64,000 nt of DNA from Larkinella knui (GCF_003858645.1 NZ_RQJP01000006.1:186001-250000); one strand, 5' to 3'. Positions 1 to 9,661 are shown, counted from the first letter of the stretch. Notes: generated from the sequence alone by a model not told the origin. Translations and numbers: made by a program.

Positions 1-3000
1 GCCATCTTGTCACCCACTTTCAGCTTCCGCTTCTTGGCAACGTAGACTTTCGCCAGTTTTACAATACCGGCCGGCAATTCGTCACCAACTTCCAGCGTAA
101 ACCGTTCCCGCTTGAAGCGGCCGGTGATTTCGTTCCGACGATTGTTGTAATTTTTAACCATCTGGGTCAGCAACTTGTTCGTGTGCGGATCATCTGTCCA
201 TCCTTCGATCAACAGGTCACCCAACAAGTTTACTTCTTCCGGAACCGAATAGCTGCTTTCATCACGATACGGGTTTTTGTCCGGGAACAGGTTATCCGTG
301 ATATTCTTACGGGTAAACTTAACGCCCTTGCTCGTGATGTTGTCGCCAAATTTGTGGTTGATTCCCTGCGAAGTCTTCCCTTCCAGCAGCGTCGACATCT
401 TGTTGATCATGCGCTCACGCACACCGATCAACTCCCGGCTATACCGTTTCATCAACGCCTTGATCTCATCCTTGTGTTTCGACCGTTCGTCTTTGTTCGG
501 ACGGGAGAACAGTTTGGTATCGATCACAACGCCTTTCAACGACGGTGGTGCTTTTTTGGAAGCATCCTTCACGTCACCGGCTTTGTCACCAAAGATGGCA
601 CGAAGCAGTTTTTCTTCCGGCGTCGGATCGCTTTCTCCTTTCGGCGTAATTTTACCAATCAGAATATCGCCTTCCTTCACTTCCGTACCGACCCGAACAA
701 TCCCGTTTTCGTCGAGGTTCTTCACGGTTTCTTCCGAAACGTTCGGAATTTCAGCCGTCAATTCCTCTTCACCACGTTTGGTATCCCGTACTTCGAGTTC
801 AAATTCTTCAATGTGGATCGACGTAAAGATATCTTCGCGAACAACGCGCTCCGAAATCACAATCGCATCCTCAAAGTTATAGCCCTGCCAGGGCATGAAG
901 GCCACCTTCATGTTCCGGCCCAGCGCCAGCTCACCACCTTCTGTTGCGTAGCCTTCGCAAAGCGGTTCGCCTTTTTTCACTTTCTGCCCTTTCAGAACCA
1001 TCGGCCGCAGGTTGATACAGGTATCCTGGTTCGTCCGGCGGAATTTAATCAGGTTGTAGGTCTTCAGATCGTCGTCAAAGCTGATCAATCGCTGATCGTC
1101 GGCCAAATCGTAGCGAACCACAATTTTGGTTGAATCCACGAACTCGATCACCCCGTTTTCTTCAGCAATGACCAGCGCACGGGAGTCAATCGCGACGCGC
1201 CCTTCCAGACCGGTTCCGACAATCGGAGCCTGCGGACGGAGCAGCGGAACGGCCTGACGTTGCATGTTCGATCCCATCAAGGCCCGGTTGGCATCATCGT
1301 GTTCCAAGAACGGAATCATCGAAGCGGCCACCGAAACAATCTGGTTCGGCGCAATATCCATATACGTTACACTCGACGGTTCCGACATCGGGAAGTCACC
1401 TTCAAACCGCGACTTGATGCGGTCACCCGTCAGTACCCCTTTCGTATCGACCTGCGTATTGGCCTGAGCAATGTAGTGCGTATCTTCTTCTTCGGCAGTC
1501 AGGTATTTGACCGGCGTATCGGGAAGCACTTTACCGCTATCAATGATCCGGTAAGGCGTTTCGATAAAGCCCATGCTGTTTACCTTCGCGTAGACGCAAA
1601 GCGACGAAATCAGACCGATGTTCGGCCCTTCCGGCGTTTCAATCGTACACAGACGACCGTAGTGCGTGTAGTGAACGTCACGTACTTCAAATCCGGCCCG
1701 TTCGCGCGACAGACCACCGGGCCCGAGTGCCGACATTCGACGCTTGTGCGTCACTTCGGCCAGCGGGTTCGTCTGGTCCATGAACTGCGACAACTGGTTC
1801 GTACCGAAGAACGAGTTGATGACCGAAGACAATGTCCGGGCATTAATCAAATCGACCGGTTTGAAATCTTCGTTATCCCGAACGTTCATCCGTTCTTTAA
1901 TCGTCCGCGCCATCCGTGCCAGACCGACACCAAACTGGGCGTATAATTGCTCACCGACCGTCCGGACGCGCCGGTTGCTCAAGTGGTCAATGTCATCGAC
2001 AACAGCTTTGGAGTTGATCAGACCGATCAGGTATTTCACAATGGAAACGATATCTTCGGTCGTCAATACTTTCGTATCGGGCGCGACATCCAGACCCAGT
2101 TTCTTATTGATCCGATAGCGTCCAACATCGCCCAGATCGTAGCGTTTGTCCGAGAAGAACAAACTCTGGATGATTTCACGAGCGGTTTGCTCATCGGGAG
2201 CTTCCGTATTCCGGAGCTGCCGATAGATTTGCTCAACCGCTTCCTTCTCCGAGTTGGAGCTATCTTTTTGCAGCGTATTATAAATGATGTTATAATCAGC
2301 GACGTTCATATCCTCCTTGTGCAGGATGATCGACTTCTGTCCTGAATCGGTAATGGTGTCGATGTGATCAGCCGCGATAACGGAATCACGCTCCATCAAT
2401 ACCTCATTCCGGCTGATTGACACCACTTCACCCGTGTCCTCATCCACAAAATCCTCCGTCCACGTCCGCAGAACCCGGGCAGCCAACCGACGGCCCACCA
2501 CTTTTTTCAGGTTTGCCGGGGTTGCCGGTATTTCTTCAGATAATCCGAACAGGTCCAGGATTTCCTTATCCGAGCCAAAGCCAATGGCACGCAGCAACGT
2601 CGTTACCGGGAATTTCTTCTTCCGGTCGATGTAGGCATACATGACGTTGTTGACGTCGGTCGAGAACTCAATCCAGGATCCTTTGAACGGAATGATCCGT
2701 GCTGAATACAATTTCGTACCGTTGGTGTGCTTGCTCATGGAGAAGAACACGCCCGGTGAACGGTGCAACTGAGAAACAATTACCCGTTCGGCTCCGTTAA
2801 TGACAAACGAACCTTTCGCTGTCATGTACGGAATATTCCCTAAAAACACTTCCTGTTCGATCGTCTCGAAATCCTCGTTATCCGCATCGTTACAGGAAAG
2901 CCGTAATTTAGCTTTCAGCGGCACCGAATACGTCAGACCCCGGTCGATACACTCATCGACCGAATATTTCGGGGGATCCACCGAATAATCGATAAACTCC

Positions 3001-3203
3001 AGCACGAAATTTTCGCGGGAGTCGGAAATCGGGAAATTTTCTTGAAAAACTTTAAACAAACCTTCTTTCGAACGATTATCAGAAGGGGTGTCTAACTGAA
3101 AAAAATCTTGGAAAGATTGTATCTGAACATCCAAAAAATCCGGATATTCGATCACTGGTTTGATTTTCGCAAAGCTTATACGCGTGGTTGTTTTCGTAGC
3201 CAA
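1..3203 (-). CDS. rpoB: RNA polymerase beta subunit (partial, 3' end outside window)
   Basis: Beta subunit of the core RNA polymerase, which binds nucleotides and the RNA-DNA hybrid. About 1067 N-terminal codons are present and the reading frame is open to the left edge. The start is TTG at 3203 (reads [20 protein letters not shown]), because an in-frame TAA lies upstream and no ATG lies between. The rifampicin pocket is visible around residues 465-500 as [20 protein letters not shown] followed by [10 protein letters not shown]476, H486 and S491 match the drug-sensitive residues D516, H526 and S531 of E. coli, with a constant offset of 40. The last visible residues, [14 protein letters not shown], precede the region leading to the catalytic Lys residues. 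It is the last visible gene of the rplKAJL-rpoB order; rpoC would be expected next but is outside. Identity is certain; the start codon is very likely. Confidence 0.98.
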   Translation of the reverse strand, partial: MATKTTTRISFAKIKPVIEYPDFLDVQIQSFQDFFQLDTPSDNRSKEGLFKVFQENFPISDSRENFVLEFIDYSVDPPKYSVDECIDRGLTYSVPLKAKLRLSCNDADNEDFETIEQEVFLGNIPYMTAKGSFVINGAERVIVSQLHRSPGVFFSMSKHTNGTKLYSARIIPFKGSWIEFSTDVNNVMYAYIDRKKKFPVTTLLRAIGFGSDKEILDLFGLSEEIPATPANLKKVVGRRLAARVLRTWTEDFVDEDTGEVVSISRNEVLMERDSVIAADHIDTITDSGQKSIILHKEDMNVADYNIIYNTLQKDSSNSEKEAVEQIYRQLRNTEAPDEQTAREIIQSLFFSDKRYDLGDVGRYRINKKLGLDVAPDTKVLTTEDIVSIVKYLIGLINSKAVVDDIDHLSNRRVRTVGEQLYAQFGVGLARMARTIKERMNVRDNEDFKPVDLINARTLSSVINSFFGTNQLSQFMDQTNPLAEVTHKRRMSALGPGGLSRERAGFEVRDVHYTHYGRLCTIETPEGPNIGLISSLCVYAKVNSMGFIETPYRIIDSGKVLPDTPVKYLTAEEEDTHYIAQANTQVDTKGVLTGDRIKSRFEGDFPMSEPSSVTYMDIAPNQIVSVAASMIPFLEHDDANRALMGSNMQRQAVPLLRPQAPIVGTGLEGRVAIDSRALVIAEENGVIEFVDSTKIVVRYDLADDQRLISFDDDLKTYNLIKFRRTNQDTCINLRPMVLKGQKVKKGEPLCEGYATEGGELALGRNMKVAFMPWQGYNFEDAIVISERVVREDIFTSIHIEEFELEVRDTKRGEEELTAEIPNVSEETVKNLDENGIVRVGTEVKEGDILIGKITPKGESDPTPEEKLLRAIFGDKAGDVKDASKKAPPSLKGVVIDTKLFSRPNKDERSKHKDEIKALMKRYSRELIGVRERMINKMSTLLEGKTSQGINHKFGDNITSKGVKFTRKNITDNLFPDKNPYRDESSYSVPEEVNLLGDLLIEGWTDDPHTNKLLTQMVKNYNNRRNEITGRFKRERFTLEVGDELPAGIVKLAKVYVAKKRKLKVGDKM

Positions 3204-3347
3204 GACTTCGTTGCGTTTAGTTATAGTGATCGAGATTAACTCGTCCGCTTACTTTTAGTATACAAAAGGGCGTAAACGGACAACGTAATATACAGGAAAA
3301 TAGTTTGCTTTCCCGTGTGTACAGCGCAAAACTCCCCAAACAGGAAA

Positions 3348-3369
3348 AGACCTGACAGATGCCAGGCCT
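3348..3369 (-). terminator. Candidate attenuator hairpin between rplL and rpoB
   Basis: Read on the minus strand, a 7-bp stem (AGGCCTG with CAGGTCT, one G-U pair) with an 8-base loop is followed by TTTCCTGTTT. It lies about 35 bases after the rplL stop and 145 bases before the rpoB start. The stem and U-rich tail are modest, so partial termination is more likely than full. E. coli has a functional attenuator at the same place, which is why this weak hairpin is listed. Confidence 0.4.
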
Positions 3370-3403
3370 ATTCCCGGGGGAGAATGTGATTCCCTAAGCA
3401 GGG

Positions 3404-3784
3404 TTATTTCACTTCAACTTCTGCTCCGGCTTCTTCCAGTTGCTTGCGCAGCGCTTCCGCTTCGTCTTTCGCAACACCTTCTTTCACTGGTTTTGGAGCT
3501 GTGTCAACCAATTCCTTGGCTTCTTTCAGGCCCAGACCCGTCAGGTCTTTCACCAATTTCACAACGGCCAGTTTGCTGGCGCCTGCTGCTTTCAGGATCA
3601 CGTCAAAAGACGTTTTCTCAGGAGCGGCTGCAACTTCTTCACCGCCACCACCACCGGCTACCATAACGGGAGCTGCTGCTGCTGGTTCGATGCCGTATTC
3701 ATCTTTCAGAATAGCAGCCAGTTCGTTAACTTCTTTTACCGTCAGGTTGACAAGCTGCTCCGCGAACGCTTTCAAATCTGCCAT
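3404..3784 (-). CDS. rplL: 50S ribosomal protein L7/L12
   Basis: Stalk protein of the large ribosomal subunit that recruits and activates translation GTPases. It is 126 residues from the ATG at 3784 ([16 protein letters not shown]). A longer frame opens 16 codons upstream, but the family begins at this methionine. Visible parts are the N-terminal dimerization helices (1-30), an Ala/Gly-rich hinge with a run of five Gly (about 38-55), and the C-terminal factor-binding domain with [20 protein letters not shown]. The gene lies between rplJ and rpoB, the conserved order. The 111-base gap to rplJ contains a palindrome (3867-3884). Confidence 0.97.
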   Translation of the reverse strand: MADLKAFAEQLVNLTVKEVNELAAILKDEYGIEPAAAAPVMVAGGGGGEEVAAAPEKTSFDVILKAAGASKLAVVKLVKDLTGLGLKEAKELVDTAPKPVKEGVAKDEAEALRKQLEEAGAEVEVK

Positions 3785-3866
3785 TTTCGTATTCTTGATT
3801 AGATTGTTACAAAATTGATTAAAAATATCCACGGCCTTTAATCCGTGTTTTACTAGTCTGTACGCT

Positions 3867-3884
3867 CACGGACCGACGTCCGTG
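3867..3884. repeat. Short palindrome, copy of a CACGG..CCGTG family
   Basis: CACGGAC, a 4-base loop CGAC, then GTCCGTG: a perfect 7-bp hairpin followed by GGTAC. It sits between rplJ and rplL. A close relative occurs at 52504-52523 with the same CACGG/CCGTG ends and a trailing GTAC, so this may be a dispersed palindromic repeat rather than a gene-specific structure. No T-run follows on either strand. Confidence 0.5.
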
Positions 3885-3895
3885 GGTACATGGCG

Positions 3896-4432
3896 TCAGG
3901 CGGCTTCGCGCTCCGACAGTGTTTTGAGGATACCGGCCAGTTTGTTGCCACCACTCTGCAGACCAGAAATAACATTCTTGGCAGGTGATTGCAGCAAGGC
4001 GATAACGTCGCCAATGAGTTCGTTCTTGGTTTTCAGCGTCAACAGCGTCTCCAACTGGTCGTGACCAATGAACAGACTGTAATCAACCGAAGCGCCTTTC
4101 AGTTTCAGCTTATCATTACCGGCTTCTTTGCGGTATTGTTTGATCAGCTTGGCCGGAACTTTACCCGATTCAGCGTGGAACATAACGCCGGAGAATCCCG
4201 CCAATACCGTTCCGTCGAAGGAGGTATAATCGGTATCCAGTGTTTCCAATGCTTTTCTGATCAGCGTGTTCTTGATAACCCGGTATTCGATACCCTGGTC
4301 GAAACACATCCGACGCAGTTTGTTTACTTCGGCAACCGACATGCCACTGGCATCGGTGATATAGAAGTAGGGAACCGTCTTGAACTTCTCGCTCAGTTCC
4401 TCAATAATCGCTCCTTTTTCTTCCCGTGTCAT
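3896..4432 (-). CDS. rplJ: 50S ribosomal protein L10
   Basis: L10 anchors the L7/L12 dimers to the ribosome base and binds 23S rRNA with L11. It is 178 residues from the ATG at 4432 (MTREEKGAIIEELSEKFKTV). This start is chosen over one ten codons upstream because it matches the family N-terminus and falls one base after the rplA stop. The N-terminal globular domain with the FYITDASGMSVAEVNKLRR segment is typical of Bacteroidota L10. The C-terminal part (about 140-178) is the helix that binds L7/L12. It is transcribed with rplA upstream and rplL downstream. Confidence 0.96.
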   Translation of the reverse strand: MTREEKGAIIEELSEKFKTVPYFYITDASGMSVAEVNKLRRMCFDQGIEYRVIKNTLIRKALETLDTDYTSFDGTVLAGFSGVMFHAESGKVPAKLIKQYRKEAGNDKLKLKGASVDYSLFIGHDQLETLLTLKTKNELIGDVIALLQSPAKNVISGLQSGGNKLAGILKTLSEREAA

Positions 4433-4433
4433 G

Positions 4434-5132
4434 TTACAGTCCTGATACCGTCGTTTTATCAATTACTACACTCGGACTCATCGTGCTTGACAAATGAATC
4501 GTTCTTACATACGTACCTTTTGAGGACGAAGGCTTCAGGCGCAGCAGGGTTGCAATAATTTCCTGTGCGTTTTCGGCCAGTTTGTCCGGGTCGAACGACA
4601 CTTTACCAATACCGGCGTGAATGATCCCGAATTTATCAACTTTGAAGTCGATTTTACCGGCTTTCACTTCACGAACGGCCTTGCCTACTTCCGGCGTTAC
4701 CGTACCCGATTTCGGGTTTGGCATCAATCCGCGCGGTCCCAGAACCCGGCCCAGTTTACCAACTTTAGCCATTACATTCGGCATCGTGATGATCACATCG
4801 ACGTCCGTCCAGCCTTGTTCGATTTTGGTAATGTATTCGTCTAACCCAACGAAATCAGCACCGGCTTCTTTCGCTTCGGCTTCTTTATCCGGTGTGCACA
4901 ATACCAACACCCGAACGGTTTTACCCGTACCGTGTGGCAGTGTAGCAACACCCCGTACCATTTGATCGGCTTTCCGGGGGTCAACGCCCAAACGAACGTC
5001 GATGTCCACCGAAGCGTCAAACTTCGTATACGAGATTGTCTTTAAAATCTCGGCAGCCTGCGCCAATGAGTACTCTTTCGCAGCTTCGTATTTGCTCAGA
5101 GCATCCTTTTGTTTTTTAGTCAATTTTCCCAT
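4434..5132 (-). CDS. rplA: 50S ribosomal protein L1
   Basis: L1 forms the mobile stalk beside the E site and in many bacteria also represses its own operon by binding the leader mRNA. It is 232 residues, the usual length. The signature [20 protein letters not shown], followed by [10 protein letters not shown], lies near residues 118-147. The start ATG at 5132 is preceded closely by rplK (27-base gap) and the stop lies one base before rplJ, so translation of rplA and rplJ is probably coupled. No L1-binding leader mimic was identified by eye. Confidence 0.97.
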   Translation of the reverse strand: MGKLTKKQKDALSKYEAAKEYSLAQAAEILKTISYTKFDASVDIDVRLGVDPRKADQMVRGVATLPHGTGKTVRVLVLCTPDKEAEAKEAGADFVGLDEYITKIEQGWTDVDVIITMPNVMAKVGKLGRVLGPRGLMPNPKSGTVTPEVGKAVREVKAGKIDFKVDKFGIIHAGIGKVSFDPDKLAENAQEIIATLLRLKPSSSKGTYVRTIHLSSTMSPSVVIDKTTVSGL

Positions 5133-5159
5133 TATCTTCTCTGAATTTGACTGCTGAAA

Positions 5160-5603
5160 TTAATTGTCCCAGGGAGCTTTCCCCGATACCGTGATGCCCA
5201 TACTCCGGGCGGTACCGGCAATCATCTTCATCGCTGATTCGATGGTAAAGGCGTTCAGATCCGGCATTTTCGTTTCGGCAATCTGCCGAACTTGATCCCA
5301 GGTTACTGAGCCAACTTTGTTCCGGTTCGGTTGAGCCGATGCGGTTTTTACTTTGGCGGCCTCCATCAACAGGATGGGTGCAGGCGGTGTTTTGATGACA
5401 AATTCAAACGATTTGTCTTTGTAGTACGTGATCAGTACCGGGAGAATCATACCCGCCTTGTCCTGCGTCCGTCCGTTGAACTGCTTGCAGAATTCCATGA
5501 TGTTCAAACCCTTGGAACCCAACGCTGGTCCGATCGGAGGAGAGGGGTTGGCAGCACCACCCTTCACCTGCAATTTCACGTAGCCAACTACTTCTTTTGC
5601 CAT
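5160..5603 (-). CDS. rplK: 50S ribosomal protein L11
   Basis: L11 forms the GTPase-associated centre with L10 and 23S rRNA. It is 147 residues, a normal length. The N-terminal domain has the flexible [20 protein letters not shown] motif (about 20-39) and the C-terminal rRNA-binding domain ends in [13 protein letters not shown]. It follows nusG by 86 bases and precedes rplA by 27 bases, the conserved secE-nusG-rplKA order. No convincing promoter was found in the nusG-rplK gap, so it is probably transcribed from upstream. Confidence 0.97.
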   Translation of the reverse strand: MAKEVVGYVKLQVKGGAANPSPPIGPALGSKGLNIMEFCKQFNGRTQDKAGMILPVLITYYKDKSFEFVIKTPPAPILLMEAAKVKTASAQPNRNKVGSVTWDQVRQIAETKMPDLNAFTIESAMKMIAGTARSMGITVSGKAPWDN

Positions 5604-5689
5604 TGCTTCTGGTTTGTTACGCTAAGCCCTGCGAATGACTGGGCCGTCCAGTGGGAAGCATACGACGGCGTTGTCTCGGGCATAGCCAG

Positions 5690-6247
5690 TTAATTTTCCT
5701 TTTCTACTTGTGCGTAACTCAGCTCTACAGGGGTATTTCTACCGAAAATTTTGACCACAACATTCAGTTTCTTCCGTTCGTCGAACACTTCTTCGACGGT
5801 TCCGATAAAGCCACTGAAGGGGCCATCCACCACTTTCACCGATTCGCCTTTCAGGAACGAAACCGTTGGGGTTGTCACTTCCTGAGTAATCTCATCGACT
5901 TTCCCCAAAATACGGTTTACTTCGGCCTGCCGCAACGGTACCGGTATTTTGGTCGGGCCGTTGGCGTTTCCCAGAAAACCCAGTACACCGGGCATACTGG
6001 TGATTAAGTGCGAGACTTCCCCATTGGAGAGATCGGCGGAAATCAAAATATAGCCCGGAAAGAACGTTTTCTCACGAACCCGCTTTTTTCCGTTCCGCAT
6101 TTCGTAAACTTTCTCGGAAGGAATCAGAATCTGTGGAACAAAGTCACCCAAACCTTGTCTGGTAATTTCGTTTTCCAGATAAGACTTGACTTTCTTTTCC
6201 TGACCAGAAATGGCCCGGACGACATACCATTTGATTCCGCTTTCCAT
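5690..6247 (-). CDS. nusG: Transcription termination/antitermination factor NusG
   Basis: NusG binds the RNA polymerase clamp, reduces pausing and links transcription to Rho or to ribosomes. It is 185 residues. The NGN domain occupies about 1-110, including KWYVVRAISGQEKKVKSYLE near the N-terminus and the FFPGYILI segment. The C-terminal KOW domain is visible as GPFSGFIGTVEEVF (about 139-152). It sits 78 bases after secE and before rplK, the standard arrangement. Start and length match the family. Confidence 0.96.
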   Translation of the reverse strand: MESGIKWYVVRAISGQEKKVKSYLENEITRQGLGDFVPQILIPSEKVYEMRNGKKRVREKTFFPGYILISADLSNGEVSHLITSMPGVLGFLGNANGPTKIPVPLRQAEVNRILGKVDEITQEVTTPTVSFLKGESVKVVDGPFSGFIGTVEEVFDERKKLNVVVKIFGRNTPVELSYAQVEKEN

Positions 6248-6325
6248 CGTGAATTCGTTACGATTTGTAATTGTTACTGAATGATTACCAACTCCGAATC
6301 ACACAGAGACAATTATGACCTGGCA

Positions 6326-6517
6326 TCAAAACGACTGATAAAAAAGATTCAGCGCGTTCTCAAACAAAAAATCGATGCCTCCTACCAGCAGTGCAAAAAT
6401 CAGCGATGCAATCAATACCAGCGTTGAACTGGATTGGAGATCGCCAAACTTTGGCCATGTAACATTATGCTGAACCTCCTCCCAGGAGTCTTTCAGAAAT
6501 GAGGTAACCTTGTCCAT
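6326..6517 (-). CDS. secE: Preprotein translocase subunit SecE
   Basis: Small essential subunit of the SecYEG channel that clamps SecY. It is 63 residues from the ATG at 6517 (MDKVTSFLKDSWEEVQHNVT). The open frame extends upstream into the tRNA-Trp gene, so the longer reading is rejected. An amphipathic N-terminal helix with the conserved VTWP segment (about 19-22) is followed by a single membrane helix, STLVLIASLIFALLVGGIDF. This is the short one-helix form usual in Bacteroidota. It lies 12 bases after the encoded CCA of tRNA-Trp. Confidence 0.93.
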   Translation of the reverse strand: MDKVTSFLKDSWEEVQHNVTWPKFGDLQSSSTLVLIASLIFALLVGGIDFLFENALNLFYQSF

Positions 6518-6529
6518 CTGTGATGTGAT

Positions 6530-6603
6530 TGGCACGGGTGGAGAGATTCGAACTCCCATCAACGGTTTTGGAGACCGCTATTCTACCCTTGAACTACACC
6601 CGT
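6530..6603 (-). tRNA. tRNA-Trp (anticodon CCA)
   Basis: Cloverleaf read on the minus strand: acceptor ACGGGTG pairs with CACCCGT, discriminator G. The anticodon loop is CTCCAAA (anticodon CCA) and the T arm contains GTTCGAATC. The 3' CCA is encoded (6530-6532). It is followed 12 bases later by secE, a common arrangement. Acceptor and anticodon stems were paired by hand. Confidence 0.95.
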
Positions 6604-6725
6604 GTTTAGTTAGAAGAAAGAAAAAAAATCGGACCGCTGATGCGGAAATAAGACAAAAGATGCGTAATCGACTCTTTTATCCTATCTCTTTTCTCTTCGT
6701 TTCTGTTGCCCGCCGAAACGGACTG

Positions 6726-6754
6726 CAAAGTTACTAAATATTCACAAAAAACAA
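6726..6754 (-). promoter_or_regulatory. Candidate promoter for tRNA-Trp-secE-nusG-rpl operon
   Basis: Minus-strand -7 element TAACTTTG (6726-6733, TAnnTTTG consensus) with TTG at 6752-6754, an 18-base spacing, one short of the usual 19-21. The -33 TTG is part of the stem of the tuf terminator, so termination and re-initiation would share sequence. Inferred from the consensus only. Confidence 0.5.
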
Positions 6755-6781
6755 GTGCATTCCCCGAAAGAAATGCACTTG
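6746..6781 (-). terminator. Rho-independent terminator downstream of tuf
   Basis: On the minus strand, a perfect 10-bp stem CAAGTGCATT/AATGCACTTG (6772-6781 and 6752-6761) with a 10-base loop is followed by six T. It begins 20 bases after the tuf stop and should end the tRNA-tuf transcript before tRNA-Trp. Confidence 0.85.
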
Positions 6782-6800
6782 CTCTGTTAACGACGTTACT

Positions 6801-7988
6801 TTAGTCGAGGATTTCAGTTACCTGACCTGCACCAACCGTCCGGCCCCCTTCGCGAATAGCGAAACGAAGACCTTTCTCCATGGCGATCTTGTTGATCAGT
6901 TGCACTTCAATCGTGATGTTATCACCGGGCATAACCATCTCGACGTTCGCAGGCAGGGAGATCTCTCCCGTTACGTCCGTGGTACGGAAGTAGAACTGCG
7001 GACGGTATTTGTTAAAGAATGGCGTGTGACGACCACCTTCTTCTTTCGACAGAACGTAAACCTCTGCTTTGAATTTAGCGTGCGGTTTTACTGAACCGGG
7101 CTTGCAAATAACCATACCACGACGGATATCGGTTTTTTCAATACCCCGCAACAGCAGACCTACGTTGTCACCGGCTTCGCCACGGTCCAGAATTTTCCGG
7201 AACATTTCAACCCCTGTAACAACTGATTTCAGGTTTTCAGCACCCATACCCAGAATTTCAACCTGCTCGCCAGAGTTGATAATTCCGCGTTCGATCCGAC
7301 CCGTAGCAACCGTACCACGACCCGTGATGGAGAACACGTCTTCTACCGGCATCAAGAACGGAAGTTCCGTCTGACGCGGAGGCAGTGGGATGTAGCTATC
7401 GACATTGGCCATCAGATCTTCGATGGTTGCTACCCATTTGGCGTCGCCGTTCAGACCACCCAAAGCAGAACCCTGGATCACCGGAATGTTGTCACCATCG
7501 TATTCATAGAAGCTCAGCAGTTCGCGGATTTCCATTTCAACGAGTTCCAGAAGTTCCGGATCGTCGACCATATCCACTTTGTTCATGAAAACAACCAGCT
7601 GAGGTACACCTACCTGACGAGCCAGCAGAATGTGCTCACGCGTCTGGGGCATTGGGCCGTCTGTAGCAGCCACAACCAGAATGGCACCGTCCATCTGAGC
7701 AGCACCCGTAACCATGTTTTTCACATAGTCAGCGTGGCCTGGGCAGTCAACGTGCGCATAGTGACGGTTTACCGTCTGATATTCTACGTGCGAGGTATTG
7801 ATCGTAATACCACGCTCTCTTTCTTCCGGAGCATTGTCGATGGACGAGAAGTCGCGTTTTTCGGCCAAACCTTTTTCTGACAACACTTTCGTGATGGCAG
7901 CGGTCAGGGTCGTTTTACCGTGGTCAACGTGACCAATCGTACCAATATTGACGTGCGGCTTGGAACGGTCAAAATTTTCTTTAGCCAT
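6801..7988 (-). CDS. tuf: Elongation factor Tu
   Basis: GTPase that delivers aminoacyl-tRNA to the ribosomal A site. It is 395 residues, full length. Domain 1 (about 1-205) carries the P-loop [10 protein letters not shown] at 18-27, the switch II segment [12 protein letters not shown], and the NKVDMVDD base-recognition motif. The two beta-barrel domains follow and the protein ends in [15 protein letters not shown]. It lies after tRNA-Tyr, tRNA-Gly and tRNA-Thr and before a terminator, the usual tufB-type context. Whether a second tuf copy exists elsewhere cannot be told from this window. Confidence 0.98.
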   Translation of the reverse strand: MAKENFDRSKPHVNIGTIGHVDHGKTTLTAAITKVLSEKGLAEKRDFSSIDNAPEERERGITINTSHVEYQTVNRHYAHVDCPGHADYVKNMVTGAAQMDGAILVVAATDGPMPQTREHILLARQVGVPQLVVFMNKVDMVDDPELLELVEMEIRELLSFYEYDGDNIPVIQGSALGGLNGDAKWVATIEDLMANVDSYIPLPPRQTELPFLMPVEDVFSITGRGTVATGRIERGIINSGEQVEILGMGAENLKSVVTGVEMFRKILDRGEAGDNVGLLLRGIEKTDIRRGMVICKPGSVKPHAKFKAEVYVLSKEEGGRHTPFFNKYRPQFYFRTTDVTGEISLPANVEMVMPGDNITIEVQLINKIAMEKGLRFAIREGGRTVGAGQVTEILD

Positions 7989-8046
7989 TGTTGGAAAAGC
8001 TTAAATTGAACTGGTTATTATAATTGATTGAAATTTGCCGTTTCTG

Positions 8047-8118
<72 letters not shown>

Positions 8119-8204
8119 TTTTATGTACTCGTATACTAAGAAAAATGAATAATGCAGAATGAAAATGATTGACTCGTCACGTTCATTATACACTATTCAT
8201 TATC

Positions 8205-8280
8205 TGGAGCGGGAGACGGGGCTCGAACCCGCCACCTGAAGCTTGGAAGGCTACCGCTCTACCAAATGAGCTACTCCCGC
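8205..8280 (-). tRNA. tRNA-Gly (anticodon TCC)
   Basis: Minus-strand cloverleaf: acceptor GCGGGAG/CTCCCGC, D arm GCTCATTTGGTAGAGC, anticodon loop CTTCCAA (anticodon TCC), T arm with GTTCGAGCC. The 3' CCA is encoded at 8205-8207. It lies between tRNA-Thr and tRNA-Tyr in one polycistronic tRNA-tuf transcript. Confidence 0.95.
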
Positions 8281-8303
8281 TTTTGTCGGTTTTAAGTTTG
8301 TGG

Positions 8304-8330
8304 TTTATCGTTTCTGATCAAAACGATAAA
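8304..8330. repeat. Spacer hairpin between tRNA-Gly and tRNA-Tyr
   Basis: TTTATCGTTT, a 7-base loop, then AAACGATAAA: a perfect 10-bp inverted repeat filling the spacer between two tRNAs. It is AT-rich, with no run of T after it on the minus strand that would make a strong terminator. It may be a processing element of the tRNA precursor or a leftover repeat. Confidence 0.45.
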
Positions 8331-8364
8331 TTTAAAACTATAAACTAACTACACTTTTACTTTG

Positions 8365-8447
8365 TGGGGAGTGGAGGATTCGAACCTCCGAAGGCGTACG
8401 CCAGCAGATTTACAGTCTGATCCATTTGGCCACTCTGGAAACTCCCC
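8365..8447 (-). tRNA. tRNA-Tyr (anticodon GTA)
   Basis: Minus-strand tRNA of 83 bases with a long variable arm, as expected for class II tRNA-Tyr. Acceptor GGGGAGT/ACTCCCC, discriminator A, anticodon loop CTGTAAA (anticodon GTA), T arm GGAGGTTCGAATCCTCC. CCA is not encoded. It is the first gene of the tRNA-tuf transcript. Confidence 0.95.
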
Positions 8448-8508
8448 TTTCAGCCCTTAAAAAGTACTTTTTGATGTCATTCAACCAGCACTTCTGCCAA
8501 TGGAGTTG

Positions 8509-8538
8509 CAAAATTACATGCTTTTTTTGCTAAGTCAA
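8509..8538 (-). promoter_or_regulatory. Promoter of the tRNA-Tyr/Gly/Thr-tuf operon
   Basis: Minus strand: TTG at 8536-8538, 19 bases, then TAATTTTG at 8509-8516, a full match to the Bacteroidota -33/-7 pattern. Initiation would fall a few bases downstream, about 55 bases before the mature tRNA-Tyr 5' end. Confidence 0.7.
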
Positions 8539-8581
8539 CTATTCACTTAAAATAAATTTAGTTCAGTCGATAGAGAGGCAA

Positions 8582-8617
8582 TTAAAAACCGCCCCTGACG
8601 TAAGCAGAGGGCGGTTT
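8582..8617 (-). terminator. Terminator of the sigma/anti-sigma/barrel operon
   Basis: Minus strand: 9-bp stem AAACCGCCC/GGGCGGTTT (8609-8617 and 8586-8594) with a 14-base loop, running into TTTTTAAT. It lies 18 bases after the stop of the barrel gene and separates it from the tRNA-Tyr promoter. Confidence 0.85.
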
Positions 8618-8634
8618 CTACGGCAGAAGAAATA

Positions 8635-9657
8635 TTATAAACCGATCCCAAAACTCAATGAACGAACATTTGGACCTTTGTCGGCAACGAACAAGGGGTT
8701 CAGATCATACTTGATAAAAAAGTTAGTGCGGGCAATCCCGATGTGTGCAATCAGACCGTAGCGGAAATCATTCAGGTAGAAGTTTGAGTGCTGACGATCT
8801 TTCTTGCTATCCAGCTCTTTTACTTTCGTATAGCTATCCACCCGATACCCCGCATACCCGCCGAAGCCCAGATGCCCCAGCTTACGGCCACTGCTGTTGT
8901 AGAAGCTCAATCGGGGTACTACCGGCAAATTCACCGAGCAAACCGTTAATTTGCTTTTCTTCAATTCCCGCCCGGCCTCCGCAAACACAACGCCATTGGG
9001 TCCTTTCTGGGCAATTACGTCGTTGTCGAACATGTAATTATTCCACGACACCTCCAGACCATAAAAGAGCTTGAACGAAACGTGTTGGCTCCGGGCCAGC
9101 GTTGGTGCCTGACTTAATGCCAGGCTGATGTAACGCGATCCCAGGGGGCGCAGTCGGTAACTTTCGCCAGGATAACCGGCGGTAGGACTTTTCTCAATCA
9201 GACTATTCAAGCCAATACCACCGCCTTCGGCTCCGATGTCCCAGTTGTCTTTTTTCCGACGCCGGCTGTGGTTGCGACTGGACCAATCCGAATCATTGTC
9301 ATTATCAGAACGATTGGACGGCCTTCCTTCCGACTCTTTAATGGTCACCTGAACTTCGCCATCTCTCCGCGTTACAACCAATACCGTATCCTGCAAATAC
9401 CGCTGCACCCGGTTTTCATCAATCACAATGAACGTTTCTCCCGCTTTGGCCGAATCCAGTTTCAGACCCATATCCCGGATAATTTTATTGATGTCATAAT
9501 TGGACAACTGCCGGATTCCTTCCTTATCATTGGAATGGATCACCAAACGGGTTTTATTGCCGAATAAAATAACGAGCGAATCGGCTTTCAGACTTTCGGG
9601 AGCGGCCCACGCCAGGCTTCCGAACAGCATCAGGAGGGTGGTGACTACGTATTTCAT
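8635..9657 (-). CDS. Predicted outer-membrane beta-barrel protein, unknown function
   Basis: 340 residues from the ATG at 9657. The start is set by a clear signal peptide (MKYVVTTLLMLFGSLAWA, cut before APESL); the frame extends 49 codons further upstream through the gap and into the neighbouring gene, without sense. After a domain of about 100 residues containing short beta-type segments comes a charged, low-complexity linker rich in Asp, Ser, Arg and Asn (about 115-145). The C-terminal 190 residues have alternating hydrophobic/polar strands with Tyr and Phe ends, as in porin-like barrels of Bacteroidota, and end in SLSFGIGL. It lies 4 bases after the anti-sigma-like gene, so it is probably a target or partner of that signalling pair. 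No specific ligand can be read from the sequence. Confidence 0.75.
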   Translation of the reverse strand: MKYVVTTLLMLFGSLAWAAPESLKADSLVILFGNKTRLVIHSNDKEGIRQLSNYDINKIIRDMGLKLDSAKAGETFIVIDENRVQRYLQDTVLVVTRRDGEVQVTIKESEGRPSNRSDNDNDSDWSSRNHSRRRKKDNWDIGAEGGGIGLNSLIEKSPTAGYPGESYRLRPLGSRYISLALSQAPTLARSQHVSFKLFYGLEVSWNNYMFDNDVIAQKGPNGVVFAEAGRELKKSKLTVCSVNLPVVPRLSFYNSSGRKLGHLGFGGYAGYRVDSYTKVKELDSKKDRQHSNFYLNDFRYGLIAHIGIARTNFFIKYDLNPLFVADKGPNVRSLSFGIGL

Positions 9658-9661
9658 GGTC

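Noticed and set aside
183-1133. 316-codon plus-strand frame
   Set aside because: Antisense shadow of rpoB, which is certain from its sequence motifs.
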